The notes: generated by a model from the letters alone, not told the origin. Counted from the stretch's first letter, positions 13,340 to 27,414 are shown. The stretch: DNA of 64,000 nt from Tubiluchus corallicola (GCA_030141605.1 JAQGDQ010000129.1:175281-239280), one strand, 5' to 3'. Made by a program: numbers and translations.

Positions 13340-16300
13340 ATACATTGCTACCAAAGAGTCATGAACAAATCTTTAACACATTGGGTTGCATCGTAACAAT
13401 GGTATCCAATACTCAATAGAAACCATGTCTTTTATGACAGCTTTCACGCATTCACATAAATTTTTAGTTATCAATGCAATGTTCTCACTTAGGGGGAATT
13501 CTTCAATCTCAGCGGAATTGTCAAGCACGAAAAAAAGTCAAGTGTGCACATTTTGCGCATGGCACTCATAACAATTTGGTAAGCGTCGTCTCCGAATGGA
13601 TGAGAAATGACGTGAGCAATTGTGCACGCTTTCGAAGAGGCACTTTCTCAGAAACAGGCTTGAAATATATACAGATGAATGTGGCAAAACGAAATGAGAT
13701 TTTTCACTTAATACCTTAGAAAGAGAGAAATAGAAGTAGCGCAGATTTCAAAACTGCCAATACTACGTAGTCTTATCGACATTTTTGTAGTAAAAAAAGT
13801 ATATCTCATTTGTATAAAAATAAACAATAAAATAAAATTGAAACTAAAAGTAGAATTACGTTTATCGTAATACGATCACTAATTACAGTTTCTATCATTA
13901 AGTTAGGTTGTTAACAGTTTTCTCATACGGTAATACGATTTTAGACAGGTACAGGCAAGAAAAGTAGCAGAATGGACATGACGAAGCAACGCCGAGGCTG
14001 GTCAATAGGCGAATGGGTGACCACCACGTTCCATAGTTCAACAGTCAAATACTAAAATTTGCTGTTTTCCGCGTTTGCTGGATCTAGCTAAACCCTCTCC
14101 CATTTCAGTGTCTCATTTTACAGGATCATTCTTTAAAATTAAAAAAGTCCTGGTTGTATAGTAGGCAACACGTATCACTGGTTGCTGAACTCCAGCTTAC
14201 AGGGTGCTGAACTAGAAAGAAAGTTTTTTGTATGATTGTATCCCTCATCATCATTTAGACTTTGATCTATGCTATCAAAGGGGCACTCGAGGAAACATAT
14301 TACCCTGCAGCAGCTGCCTGGTCGGTCCAGCCTGGTTGGTGGTATAGCTCTGTGATTTAATAACCAGCAAATTTGTAGCAAGCCTACATCATACCTGCGC
14401 AAGTTAATTACTGATTAATTTATTGATAGCGACCTGCTTAAGCATTGCAGGTTTGATGCCTGCGTGAGACTTGGAAAATGTTAGTGCGCCGATGGAGATA
14501 TTAAAATCGAAACATGGACGCAAATGAAAATTGTCAAAAGAAACAAAAAGTAATTATCAGTTGTTCTCATTTGTAATGAATGTAAGTTCCGATGACTATT
14601 AAAGTTAGAATCATAGGCTATTATAAATTATATTATAAAATTAAATTGGAGTTTGTTGTACATTTACAAAAGCAAATTCAGTTAAAAACAGCTGCGTAAT
14701 TTTCTGTGTATTTTTCCTTTTTTGTTTGTTTTCTTTGCGACAGGGGGGTTAAGCTCAAGAAGCACTAATGTTTCTGGAAAATGACTAAGTTCTGGCGGGA
14801 ATGTTTCATGAAATTCTCAAAACCCATGTTTGCGTACACAAATATGAATAACCGTATTGGAGTTGGCATTTAATTTGTCGGATTGATCCCCCTCCCCGAA
14901 GGTTCTTCCGCCATGGACAGAGAGTAACTGCTTTTGCTCAGCCTAAAATATGCACGTAGAAGCTTGAAGGATGTGATCAAGCAAGATACGATTTAGTACA
15001 ATACGTCACGTCGAAAATTTGGAGCTGGCTAGATTTGACTCGTGTTCCCGATTTTGTCCATTTTGGGACGTTGAATCAAAAAAAGGAAAAAATACCAATT
15101 TTAGCATGCACATCTTCAGCTGCCATCTTGTGTTTCAAAATAGGCACTCAACTTCTCTTAAAAGCAGTCTATATCTCAAAATATGGGAGGGGGAAAACTG
15201 TACATTATAGAATGTATTTACAAGACCCAAAAAAATCTCGTATTCTTCTTCCCGCCTCGCTTAACTATTTTGGGTCTGCAAGCCTACATGCGCAAACGTT
15301 TGATTGCTATTCAGTGCTTAGACAATTGTTGTTGCAGTTCCGTGCAACGCCTTTGACGTTCTTTTTTCTCGTTTGTAATTGAGCGTTATTGGCTTCCGCG
15401 GCCATGCGCCTGAGCTTGTACTGGCAATTACAGGCCAAACATGCCGCTGATAGTGATTAAAAATCGTGCGAGGGATCCTGATGTTGATCAGTTTGGCACA
15501 CAAATTGCTTTACGACACGGCAGTTTTCTAATATAATTCCTAACGTTTGTACACAAATCCAACCAAAGCCGAAAATCCGGGGCGGATATGGTTCGGTTTA
15601 CTTAGAGTCCAAGATGACAAATTAGATTTGCTGTTTTAGCGAGACACATTGACCGCAATTTCAAAAATGTAAAATCATGAAGGTTGTATACGGGGTAAAC
15701 TTTATTTACAATTGTATAGCGTCCGTTAGCACACTCATGATCGTATTAGGCTAGGCCTGCAGTGCCCTACATAGCTTGCTTTCAATCTAGGAGGTCGCCG
15801 GTCACATCAATCTCTAAAATGGTACCTTCTGTTGCCCTGACTGGCGCGTGGTGAGTGGGGTAATAATAATTTCTGTTAGGTAGATGTGATTTGTTGTTTA
15901 CAGTAGGCGATAAAAGCCTGAAAGCCTGACAACGTGTTTTCAGTCGCACAATGTTCGAGTAAAACCACTATAGTCCGGGCGAAAAATGGCAAAGGGAGAG
16001 TGAAATTTGTGGGGTGAGTCCTTACAATGTATTTTTACTGATGCTGATTCCTGGCGAGATTAAAGATCTAGTTTCAAACCAATCTGTTGCAAACCTAGAT
16101 GTTACTCCTTCTAATAAATTATGTTTAAACCGAAAATCTAACAGCAGTCAACTTTGGAGGAATTTGAGAAGTTCAAGAATGTAGACAACATGGTGGCCAG
16201 AATTTAAAAAACAGTTAAACGTTCGTCGCTTATAACGGTTCATTCATGTACATGCATTATTATTATTATTATTAATAAAAATATGGCCCTAAACTATACA

Positions 16301-17400
16301 ATAGGACGTGGCTTTTTAGTTCATTGTACATGTACAAATAACGTCATAATGACTATGACGTCACCAGCCGCAGTCTTTTAAGCCAAACATGAGTGAAAGA
16401 AAGCTACAGTGCAAATGTCTGTACATTTCATCATTCCATCCTTTACCAGTAACCTTGAAATTAGAATTATAGATATTTAACACAAAGTTAGGATCTTCCC
16501 TAAAACAGAACCTACTGGCACCTGTGGCACGTAATTGTGTAAATTTCGCATATGTCACTAATTCAGTTTTACAGAACAGAAACGACTACTGCAATTGAGC
16601 TTTGTATTAGCATCAAAGGAACCCGTGAAGAGTGCTGCTGCCATACTGGCAACTTTTTAATCCTGACATCTGGCACCGTTTACATTGTAAACATCAGAAA
16701 CACTAATAAAATACCAGCGCTCTCCTTGTATGTACAATGAATGAATTCGTTATTTAAACCGACCTTTTTAATAAAGTCGTTAACAAAAAATCACTTGTTA
16801 ATAAAAATAATCATTTCTAACCGTTAGTTTATATATTATGCAACACGTGCCCCTGTCTATAAGGAACTTTCGATAAAAAAATCACAGTAACTCACAGTGC
16901 CATAATGTGTTGGTATTTCCTCGTCAGAATACCGACTCTGTATTTATACTAAGTAAAGAGAAAAATAAAATCAGTCTCTCCGAGCTTGATAAAATTGTCA
17001 TAACACATTTTTCTCAGTACTGTTCAAAATAAGGAACAGATTCAGATAACGATTGACAGACAAAAATCTTCTGCAAACACCTTTTGGGATTGTTTATGTA
17101 ATAACTACTCCGTGTTACTGCAATCTGCAATACTGCAATCTTACATAAAACCAGAATAATATTCAAGTTAAACAGACCTGTTCCTTCAAAAACGAAAAAA
17201 TTATTGGCGGGATCACACAGATTATGAAGCCGTGAACAGGACATAATTTGTTTTCGAAACAGTCGACCTCTCTCGATTCTTGTCACGTATGTGATCGTGT
17301 TACCAGATACTTCTGAATAATGCATTAGATTGCGGCTTAGGTATTGGTCTAGAAACCTGCAAAGGCGCAGCTAACATTAAGCGTCATTAATTATACTTGA
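13340..17400. other. non-coding stretch, no gene recognised
   Basis: No gene is supported. The frame at 15035-15382 (115 codons from a TTG) has no domain and spans a GCCATCTTG-type motif shared with repeats at 23400-23560 and 63700. It may therefore lie in old repeat DNA. Confidence 0.5.
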
Positions 17401-17423
17401 TTTATTGTCTGACAAGCAGGAAA

Positions 17424-17529
17424 AAATTGTGACACGTGCACGGTGCATGCTCTTAAATTCCTGCTGATCATAACAATTGTGACTCATACAACATGTTCAC
17501 GCTGAAATACGTGCAGATCGTCACAATTT
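17424..17529. mobile_element. small inverted-repeat (MITE-like) element
   Basis: AAATTGTGACACGTGCACG (17424-17442) is matched in reverse complement, with a few changes, by CGTGCAGATCGTCACAATTT (17510-17529). This gives a roughly 106-bp unit with about 20-bp arms. It has no coding capacity and no clear flanking duplication. Confidence 0.45.
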
Positions 17530-17840
17530 GTCTTTGTTAATAAAAAAAAGTTTTTTGCATTCATTGTAGCTCACAGACTGTGACAGGAAACGATTTGGGA
17601 ACACAGAGAGGGAGATGAGGTTGTATAATTGCAGGCATAATTGAATTAAGAATCGTGATATGTACTCATATAAACTTCTGTGCGGATTCCGAGATTATAT
17701 TGGCAAAGAAAACAGAAATGGACACAGCTGTATTACTTGTTCAAGAAATGATTTTCGAGAATTAGTAAATTTTTAATTTTGACGTGTTAAAATTTTAATG
17801 TTTAGAAATGTTTCTTTATAGCAGTAATGTCTATTTCGAT

Positions 17841-17927
17841 TTCATCATCATTATCATCATCATCATAATCGTCATCATCCTCATCATCGTCATCATCGTC
17901 ACCATCGCTATCTCTATCATCATTGCA
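17841..17927. repeat. imperfect (ATC)n
   Basis: TCATCA units with C, G and T substitutions. The poly-Ile frame is an artefact. Confidence 0.85.
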
Positions 17928-17929
17928 AC

Positions 17930-20490
17930 ACTCCTGCAGCCACTAATTTCATTGTCAAACATTAAGAGCGTTCACCTGCCTGTTTCACTTTTATTTATTA
18001 CATGTACCCTGATAAAGTGACGTGTGTTTCTAAAACGTTAAACCTGACATTGACAGTGTCTTTGAACCACACGAAAAGCACAAAAGAAAACAAATGATTT
18101 ACGAATTGTCTAGCAACAAGATTAAATGGCTTTCAGTAAACGCAGAAGCTTCGATTCCATGTTTTCGTATTTCTATCCAGCCATTACTTCAGATGCTATG
18201 CAAAAACATACTGCTGAAATAATCACATCTGATCTTTCCTGTCTGTCTGCAAGTGCTTTTTCATCTACCTTGTGATCTACATTTTTTTCTCCTTGTGTGC
18301 GTGTAAAATTATTTATTATGCTGCGAATTTTTAGTTCTTTAAATTATACTTGCACTTACAATTGACTCAACTGACTCCAGCAGAAGTGAAGACCAAAAAA
18401 CAACATGAAACCCTCAAGTGCTGCCAAAGAATTGGGACGGACTGAACACAGTATTTTTTATTCGAAATTAGACTCGTTATCTACTAGTTGAATCAAACAC
18501 ACAAAATATGTCTTTGCAATGAACTACAGCTTCAAATACTAGTGGAAAAACAAACACAGTTTGTGTGGCTTTATGATATTTTAGTTGATAAGGAGTCTAA
18601 TTGATCGTTAGCACTATGCTTAATTTTGTAAATCCGTACTAAGTACAAAAATCGATGCTGTATCTTCTTCCTTTCCTTTTTCTTCTTTAATCTTTCTCAA
18701 GTTTCGTTTATTCCACTTATTTTCAATTTCATTAAGCTTTATTATGCTGTAAAATGTTAAATCTGATTGATGAGTGCCTAGCAAAAAAGTGTTTAACCAG
18801 TTCGTCTGGAAGGAATACCGTCATTTATGAATCATTTTCAAATGAGATTAAGAAAAGTCATTTGCTGCATAAATAAAAAATATTAAAGCCAATCTTGTAA
18901 CAGTGTCTGGATGTTATCATGATGTTAGTAAGATTAAAAATTTATGGAAATACATCAACTTTCGGTCGTCTCTCGATTTCTTGGAACGACAATTTCGCTG
19001 ACTATAAAATTTACTCGCAAATAAGACATCAAATCAGCCATGTATTCTTCTGCTATCATAGTTTCATGCTATTGAGAAAATTTTGCAACTGATATTGATT
19101 GCCGTCATAAGAAACGCCAAGGTCTCTCGTTTATTGTGTCTTGTCTTTCACAGCTCGTCTAGGAAAACGCTAAATTTATTGTCCAGTCGTTTGTTTCACG
19201 TAATGATCACGCACTAATTCATGCATTCATGCTTTTTATGAATTCAGTTATAACAAATGTCGTGGAACAGGACAGACCATACATCATCAACTGCAATCAA
19301 TCATGCCGGAAATGCTCATCCGATATTGCTATTTTGCATGCTATGATTTGTAGACATACATACCGGTTTTCCCTTCAAATGTTATAATAATAATGGATCG
19401 ATTTTACTAGTTGTGACCTAGGGGGCGAATCCAGGAGCAAAATCAAGACGAAAGATCGTTCTGTGAAAATATAAATTCTGTTCATTTTTACAGTAAAATG
19501 ATCAACTGACGAAAACTTATCCGAGATGTTTAGAAATATTACAGAAACAAATTCTTTGCATCGTGATCTTTCGGCTTTTAAATACCAATCAATCAACCAT
19601 TGTGCAAGTCGTATACGAAGTAAAGGCTTACAAATAAGTTGGAGAGAAATCGTATATTCAAGTTCATTTGCTTTACTGATAATTATTTTGCCTTCTTATC
19701 TTTCTGGTGGGCTGTCAATTTCCAAGAGTAACTTTCGTAGATATATTGTGTTAATAGATAATCTGTGAGCGTTGTATTCAAATAGAAAGTGAAAGTCAAA
19801 CATGAAAGTTGCAACGGCTTTCGAAGAGACTTGCTCTTAGAAATTGGCAAAGCAGCAGGTACACACAAAATATATTTAAATATATCGACAACAACTGTCA
19901 TCCACCAAAATACACCTTACAAAACTCAGTCTTATATATCAATGTCTGAAAGCAGATATCTTAAAGTCAAAAGTAGGCGTTGCGCTGCACCAGTGAACAC
20001 TTCATGATTCGTGACACTAGATGACATAAATTTCCATTTCAGACTTTTCGTCGATCTTTGGCCATCTGCTGAGCCACTTTGAAATTAAAAGCGGCGACTT
20101 TTTCAGCTGTTTTGCTTTTACGGTTTATGAATGATTAATGGCTGCATCATGTCATCTGACTTACTTAATATTGGTTTGACATCAATAATGCTTGTTCTTA
20201 AAAGAGGAACGAAATTTATTCAATTCCATGTAATTGAAGAAAAGCGGGAAAGTTTTACCTAACGATTCATGTTCTTGAAAGACTTTTTCTTAGATGCTAT
20301 AGAACAACTTTTGATTTCATCAGACGGTTTTATTTCAGTACGTACATGCAGCTGCATCAAAGCTTATAAATCCAAATTGACAACATTATTTGTCATCCAT
20401 TGATATTGTTAGCATCAATAATTCGATAATTTATTTATGTTATGTAGATTACAGATCTCTCTATCAACCCCACCCACCTCTTTATCTCTC
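17930..20490. other. non-coding stretch, no gene recognised
   Basis: AT-rich DNA with no recognisable domain, tandem array or long inverted repeat. Confidence 0.55.
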
Positions 20491-20500
20491 TCGCTTTCTT

Positions 20501-20502
<2 letters not shown>

Positions 20503-20540
<38 letters not shown>

Positions 20541-20568
20541 TCTTTCTCTCTCTCGCTCTCTCTCTCCC
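20503..20568. repeat. (TC)n microsatellite
   Basis: TC repeats with single CCC, TTT and G interruptions. Confidence 0.9.
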
Positions 20569-21741
20569 CATGCAATTTATTACAACAGTTTGCATTGAAG
20601 AACTATTGCAAATTCACAGTGCATAACAGCATCAAAACATCGTTGCATGCACTGTGCTGACTGTAATAATTGTCACACATGAACCACCTCTTCAACTCTG
20701 CATGATGCTCATACTTATGATTCTGCTTATGAGGAAATTTATGGACTCTGGCAGCAATTACCTCTCCTCTCTGCGAAGGTAACACGAACTGCATTCAGTA
20801 TAGATCATTGCAAAATTACTTCTAGATTATACCCTTCTCTGCAACACCCGTAATTTGAGAAATGTGCAGCCAGCACTTAACTGTCATCATTACCTGAGAA
20901 TACTACTATCTATATCCCTGCAAAGATACCAATGTTGCGTTAGTGGCTTAGACTTCACATGATGGACGTCTGTACTAATTTTGATGATTGCCAGTAAGAA
21001 CTGCACCTAAAGGATTGTGCATCATGTAAGATTATTGAACATAATTTGAATGTATGCGTTTGCCATTTCTACCTCACCTGACAGATCAGACTTGTAGCTC
21101 GTCACAAGCGTCTTGCATTATCGCAATTATTTTTGATGTGTGATCGTACCTTTGCGATGTGACATTTCTTCACTCCCACAAAACGTTTGAGCTCATGTCT
21201 AAAGTTTAAGGTAGCCCCTTTCTTAGATTTCTTTTCGTTATTTATTTATTTAAAAAGTTTAAAAAGTATGTTCAGTTATGACTCTAAAGTAGTAACAACA
21301 CTTATTTTGCATCAATTTTAACTGTACGCATTTTCTTGTACATCTGGTGGCACCAATAATGTCATTTAGAGATACCGTCATGTGAATTTTTTGTTTTTAA
21401 TCCGCGTTCTACTAAAGACCTAATTAACAATTGAAAAGGATATAACTCATTAAGACGTACAGACAACGACACATTATGCTGCAGTGAATCTAGTGATTCT
21501 CGTACATTTCATACATTTATAAATGGAAAGTGCCAAATATGCCCAGGTTTCTATGAATATATTCATTCAAGCAGCGCTTATCATCTTTATTCCAGTTTAC
21601 ACGTTTTTGTTTGAGGGACTGAGCACTGTTGCTCATCTGTTTTTGATTCCTCGTCTAGTTCGCTTTAATTGGCTTCCAACAGTAAAAAGTTGGGAAGAAG
21701 TTCTTAAAGATATGCACTTTGGACTGTCTTGATAACTGTGG

Positions 21742-21813
21742 TATACGGTGGCCCAATGATGTAAAGCGTCTGCCTTGTAAGCAGAAAGTACTGGTTCGAA
21801 TCCAGGCTGTATT
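21742..21813 (+). pseudogene. tRNA-Thr(TGT)-like copy, probably decayed
   Basis: The 72 bases fold as a tRNA. The acceptor arms TATACGG and CTGTATT pair at six of seven positions. The A box begins TGGCCCAATG. The anticodon stem TCTGC/GCAGA encloses CTTGTAA, giving anticodon TGT (Thr). The T-loop is TTCGAAT in a stem paired at four of five positions. Mismatches sit at 1-72, 49-65 and in the D stem, so a pseudogene or SINE head is more likely than a functional gene. Transcription by RNA polymerase III is still possible. Confidence 0.55.
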
Positions 21814-21946
21814 TCAACTTTTCACATTCCCTACCTTTCAAGTTTGGTTTCAAAATTTAATTAATTGTGGATTTGTACCATAATGAACTATAATCTTAAC
21901 AAAGATTATAACTATTATAACTTGAAGATTATAATAATTAAATCAC

Positions 21947-22145
21947 GTTGATATGTTCATTGTCTTATTTCCGTTATTTCGTTTTATTACATGTGATTCA
22001 CATTCATGCGTTCATTGTGTCATGAGATTCACATTAATGTGTTCAATGTTTTATTTTTTATAACATGTTATGCATGTTGATATATTCATTCTTTTCCTCC
22101 ATTTTATTATGATCCAAATAGATACGTTCATTGCAACATATTGAT
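21947..22145. repeat. degenerate tandem repeat
   Basis: TTCATTGT/TTCAATGT blocks followed by T-rich sequence recur about four to five times at irregular 30-60 base intervals, with GATTCACATT(C/A)A shared by two units. It looks like a decayed minisatellite. Confidence 0.4.
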
Positions 22146-23381
22146 CATAAAGCAAGTAATAATGTCAGGCGAAATATCTTCATAATTACTCCATAAGGAG
22201 ATCCTAAGCATATGTTATAACAAACATAACTATATAAGCCTGTAATAGCTATAGATCGCTTGACTACGGATACACAAAGACAACATAATTTAACCTATAA
22301 AGGTGGGGGGGGCTGTTCATTTAACGCACAACATAAATACAAGTGGCTTATTTAACGACTTACACTTACAGCAAGATAGATTTAGACAACACACAAATAA
22401 CGAACATGTGGATATAAAATGCCTGGAACCGCTGGCCTAGAACTCAATTTACCTGGAATCTGGACTACTCGGTTCCACTTACCACCTACCGAAACACAAT
22501 CCAAACCACCTACATGACCTTCAAGTAATAACTTTATAGCTGGGAAACTGGCCGGTTAAAAAAGTTTGACCAGTTCATCCAGAAGTTCACATCAACAGCC
22601 AATCATACCAAGTTAAAAATGTCAAATGTGGTTCTTCTATTACTCTCTTTCTGGTGTACACATTACTCCCAATTTTCTCGTTTTCTCCGACCGATATTCG
22701 AATGTGATTTGTTATTATATCTTGAGCTGTCTTTTATTAAGGCAATATGATTAGTGTTAAATCCGCGCATATATTCAAATCATATAGGCAATCCAATTTT
22801 GTATCCATTATGTTCCCCTCGCGGGTATTCAAATCGATGTAATTCAATGATTTCATTATAGATAGAATCATTGGATCAAAGTTATTTCTTAAGTACTTTA
22901 GACGGTAATTCGGCTAGCTTGTCAATCTTTTACCAGCTGACAGCTATCATAATACAAGTAAATATAGGTAGTTCTTAGTTTTGTTCAACAGCTTTGGTTT
23001 TTTTAGGTCTCGAATCCTATACGTGTACTTTTTTATTCAGTGGCCGAAACAAACGAGCTCGTTAAACAACCAACTACCTACATACAGTAATTATTTGCCT
23101 TCTGTTAATTTGCAAAGAAAGTCCTTGTGTAGCCTAACTATTTCTTTAAATGTAGCAGTTGACGTAAAAAGCGCTATCTCTGTCATAAAGGGACTAGAGG
23201 AAGGACGTTAAACTGTTTCCTTCTCAAAAGTTCTTGCGGAAAATCTGAGAGGCCTTTAAGCTCAAAGCGAGTAGTATAAATCGCCCATCGCTTTGTCTCA
23301 TTGGATCAAATGCTAGATTAATCTTGGCCGGATTAATTCACTCGGGTGGAAGAAAGCCCCCCAATTGTGTTATCGTAGGCA

Positions 23382-23560
23382 TTTTGAATTCAAAATGGTG
23401 GATCGAAAATCCGACTCAGTTAGTCGATGCGGAATTTGTTCTAGTACACTTACAAAGTTTCATGACAATCCATTGCAAATTGGCGTAGCTTTACTCTTTT
23501 TTCGAAAATGATATTTAGCGGCCATCTTGAATTCAAAATGGCGGACAAAAAATCCTACGA
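23382..23560 (+). repeat. dispersed-repeat fragment with AAAATGG(T/C)GGA ends
   Basis: Contains two copies of TTGAATTCAAAATGG(T/C)GGA, about 140 bases apart (near 23387 and 23528). Between them, CAAAGTTTCATG and GCCATCTTGAATT occur in the same order as in 63655-63720. The shared order suggests a common repeat family rather than chance words. No coding capacity was found. Confidence 0.4.
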
Positions 23561-24429
23561 ATCAGATGGGGAATTCACTCTAGTAGATTTATATGAAGTT
23601 TTATAGCGAACTTATTTACTTGTTCGTTTTAGTACTTTCGTTTAGTACTCCAACTGATAGATAAAAATAATCGTTATTATGTTACAAATCCTATTATCTG
23701 GATAAGGCTGGTTTAGATTAAGGCCCTCTTAATACATCTCTTTCCAGGCTTTACTGAAAAATTTCTAGTCATTTTTAGTATTTCTTCTTCTTCTTCTTCT
23801 TCTTCTTGGTTACAGTGTTTGAATTTTCACTGCTAACTGAAAATTTGTCACAACAATTCCGGATTTTCTGTAAAAGAAATTGGCAAAAATCCGTTATTTA
23901 TGGTATTATACCATTCGCAATTGGAGATGTCGGTGCGATGTCGATGCAGCTGTTGGAATTTCTTGTCAGTTCGGAATAACTGACACTGACACGCAGCATA
24001 TTGACAGCGTAGTGTCCTGTAAGTTTCAAGGATCATCGGCATCAATACAAAAAGCACTTGATCTCATACCATCTGGTACAGAAACCTTTTGTAGGTTTCC
24101 ATTAACAGCTCTGGTCAATACGTAGCACTTTATGGAAGCTCACATTTCCACACTACATCGAACTTGTATATGCGTGTATGACTTCAACTTTAGTGACAGT
24201 CAGGTACTGAGCTTCGAATTATAGTACGCCAATAGTTGGGTTTTATACGTTAGCTACAGATATTATAATTAAAATTAGATACTAGTGGAACGCTAATAGA
24301 ATAATTAAGAATTAATACCAGGCCAAATATAGTACACCAGTCGTGTGGTAATATTCGTTAGGTTTTGAAAGTTCGGTCATCAGTTTTGTAGTAATAATGA
24401 TCTTTATAATAGTTTAATGGTAATGGTGC

Positions 24430-24585
24430 AATGATGATCATGATCATGACGATGACAATGACGATGACGATGACGACGACGACGATGATGATGATGACAA
24501 TGATGATGATGATGATGATGAAAATGATGATAAATACGACGTTAGTGATGTGGATACTCGATAAACGTGATGTCGATGATGATGA
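24430..24585. repeat. GAT/GAC trinucleotide-rich tract
   Basis: Mixed GATGAC, GACGAC and GATGAT units. The Met/Thr-, Ser- and Ile/Val-rich frames on both strands are artefacts. Confidence 0.85.
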
Positions 24586-24589
24586 CAAC

Positions 24590-27350
24590 AGTGATTTTGA
24601 CACCAACGAAGGCGAGATGATACAACCAAAAACGACGACTACCATCTGCAAATTAGTGGTATTGATATATAAAAATAAGTTTGACAATTGTGACCATTGA
24701 CTTTAGCTTGATTCTCAACATCTTCAGTTCTGTTATTTAACTTTTATGCTGTTCGTTGCTAATACTCGCAACTTACAGTTCCAACTTTTATCTAGCTACC
24801 TTTAATTAGGCTGAATACCGGTCGAATAAATTCTCGCCTACAGCTCGCTAACAAGACCAATTCATGCATAATTGCAAATTTCTCCTACTTCAAAGACTCT
24901 TGTCGAAAGATTTGCGCTGTCTCCACTGTTTTTAAGCAAGATAAAAGAGAAGCGACGGTTTTGTCATTTTCGAAACCGACAATGATCACCTCTTTACATC
25001 CTGCAAATAATTAGTTTGAGAAAATTGCCTTCGTTGAAGAAGTGTGCTGGCTTACTTTGCGAATAGCAGTGCCTATTATGACATACAGGCTGTCACATAG
25101 TGGTCCACGTACGCCGTGTGCCTATGCATTATATTACACCATATTGTGCCTATACTGGCCTGTCTGAGTAGGATTAATTATTTCATATATTTGACGTTCT
25201 CTTTACAACTCAATTTGTCTGTTTGTTTAAGTGCATATAGAGAGTGGTTTTATTTTATTAAATGGTTTTGCTTGTAGAACAGAAGTCTAGGCCTAAATTT
25301 GAATCAGACTATAAACTATAAATAGGTCTACTTATTTATTAAAATTTTATGAAACGCTTAACTGTAAACATCCTGTGCTTCAAATAAATTTACCATCATG
25401 GCGAAAGAATCTCCTTCTAAGTGTGCTTCTGATTTGCCTCGGAAGAAAATGATAAAAAGTTGTTTAACAACTAAGGTTCGAACCTCAGGCCTTCTAATTG
25501 TACCATTAGCTCTTAATCACGAAAAAGCATTGTGAGAAGCGATTCTTATCCAATCACAGATGTTACTACTTGAAATTGTTTCCTTTGTAACGTGCAAGCA
25601 TCATTAAGAATTTGAGAACCCATCAACATTAATTAACTAATTGCGTTCATTATTACTATAGTTTAATACTAAAGCATAAAACCTAAGGCAAAAGTTGTAT
25701 AGATTTGGCAAAATTCATGGAGCTAGGTGCAACATTTTTAGCTTGGTCCAACAATCTAGTTGACCGAATAACAATGCTATCTACATGCACACATATTGCA
25801 CATCGGCCTATTACACCCTGTAGATACGTGTCCATTAACATATTAAGCTTGTAATCAGAGTCGAGATGGCAACACTGCGAACCGAAGCCCTGAAAGCCAT
25901 GCAATATTATTACGACTTTACTATCTCGCCTCTACATTCAGTGTTTAATAACATTAATGTTCGTAAAATGAACAGCTCAATTCCCGTGTGACACTCATCA
26001 ATAAAATGTTGTTCAGTGAAAAACTTCGGTTTTGAAAATTAATATTGTTTGAAGCAGAGCAGCATGCATGCATGCGGCTCAACGAACAGCTAATGATAAT
26101 CCCCATATGATAGGTGATAACTTAAAATTTATTCGGCAAATTAATAGCTCCGCTACTACTTTTTTCCTTTAAATAAATAAACAAATTATACAAATTAGAC
26201 GTGATTTCGCATCCGATTTCAAATATCCTTTCTTTTTGACTTGTCCTTTGTCTTATTTAGCCCAACACATTACACTGGTTATAATATGGGAGCAAGAAAA
26301 ATTTAACACGAGTTTCAAAATGCCCAGCGGCTTGAGCATCAAAATCATCCAAAAGGAGTAGTAACTAGCTAGAGTCAGCTTGAATTTTAAAATTCACTAA
26401 TACTTACTGTTGAGGATAGAATATATTGTAAATTCTCTGCAACTGAATACTAGTGTAATTCAAACCTTGTAAGTTGTTAAAGTACTGAACATTAAATGAG
26501 TGAATATAACATGCTACAAACTTGAATATTAAAATGTTCGTTATTCAAAGTGACTACTAATTACTGTTACTCAAACTGAAAGTTTTGGGTGACTGTGAAT
26601 TGTTGTTGTTATCAGTGAAAATTTAGCTTGAAACTGGCTTCAGTGAGCAGGATTCTTTGGCTTCTTTAACGATAAATTTGCTGAATAAATAAAAGCGCAC
26701 AGCGGCGAACCAACTAAAACGTGATGCGCAGTGAGATCGGGTAATACGACTTTCTTTAGCAATCATTTTCTCATTATTCACTGGACAAATTAAGCTATCA
26801 GCTACCCACGCTGCGACTGTAATTATTATGAATTATTATGAAGTGTTATGAATAGCGAAAATTTTTCAAATTATTTCAATGCGAGAAGACGATATTGTTT
26901 GCCCGAGCGAGTAAATTTGACCCAATTCTCTGTGCGCGTGAACAATCAATACAAAGTGCTAAAGAACAGTAATATATTTCTATTGATAATAAATCTAAGC
27001 GGATTTACGAAAAGAGACCAAAGAATAAATCTTATCAATCATTATAAAAGCAGGTGAAGGTTTATAAACAATATTTGATAACAAAGAAAGCATGTAAGTC
27101 TGCAGCATTCATGACTTGCTTATCAACATCCACAAAGGTGCCACAGCTAGGTGTACTGCGCTTTGCAACAACACCTTCGTTTCCACTCGAATCCCGCCCG
27201 GTTTACAATAAACCAAAATTATATTAGCGATACCCAGAAATATTGGATATCCTGTATGTTTGTTCATGCACCTTTCACAAGAACATAGAAAAACGGTTTA
27301 TTTTTTAATATTTAACATTTTGAAATGTTACTAAAGACACAATAGCTTAG
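24590..27350. other. non-coding stretch, no gene recognised
   Basis: No gene is supported. A weak tRNA-like motif (GGTTCGAACC near 25477) and the tRNA-derived fragment at 27138-27206 are the only structured items noticed. Confidence 0.5.
27138..27206 (+). repeat. tRNA-derived (SINE-like) remnant
   Basis: GGTGCCACAGCTAGGTG resembles a tRNA 5' half with an A box. About 40 bases on, CACTCGAATCCCGCCCGG resembles the tRNA T-arm and acceptor end seen in tRNA-derived SINEs. Stems are largely lost, so this is a decayed copy if real. Confidence 0.35.
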
Positions 27351-27357
27351 ACCATAT

Positions 27358-27412
27358 AATTATAGCAACAGCAACTGTTGTAAATTGTTGTAATTATTGT
27401 TGCTAATAATTA
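27358..27412. repeat. small hairpin
   Basis: AATTATAGCAACA is complementary, allowing one insertion, to TGTTGCTAATAATT about 28 bases downstream. Confidence 0.4.
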
Positions 27413-27414
27413 AC

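Larger units (their letters stand above)
20570..24420. other. non-coding stretch with a tRNA-like copy and repeat fragments
   Basis: No gene is supported. Contents listed separately: a tRNA-Thr-like copy (21742-21813), a degenerate tandem region (21947-22145) and a repeat-family fragment (23382-23560). A short (TTC)n lies at 23781-23806. The 69-codon ATG frame at 21523-21732 is discussed under findings. Confidence 0.5.

Noticed and set aside
14430-14470. GCAGGTTTGATGCCTGC considered as a tRNA T-arm
   Set aside because: The stem pairs but the loop lacks the invariant TTC, and no A box or anticodon arm is present at proper spacing.
25472-25510. GGTTCGAACC motif considered as a reverse tRNA T-arm
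   Set aside because: The T stem does not pair and no anticodon arm could be drawn.
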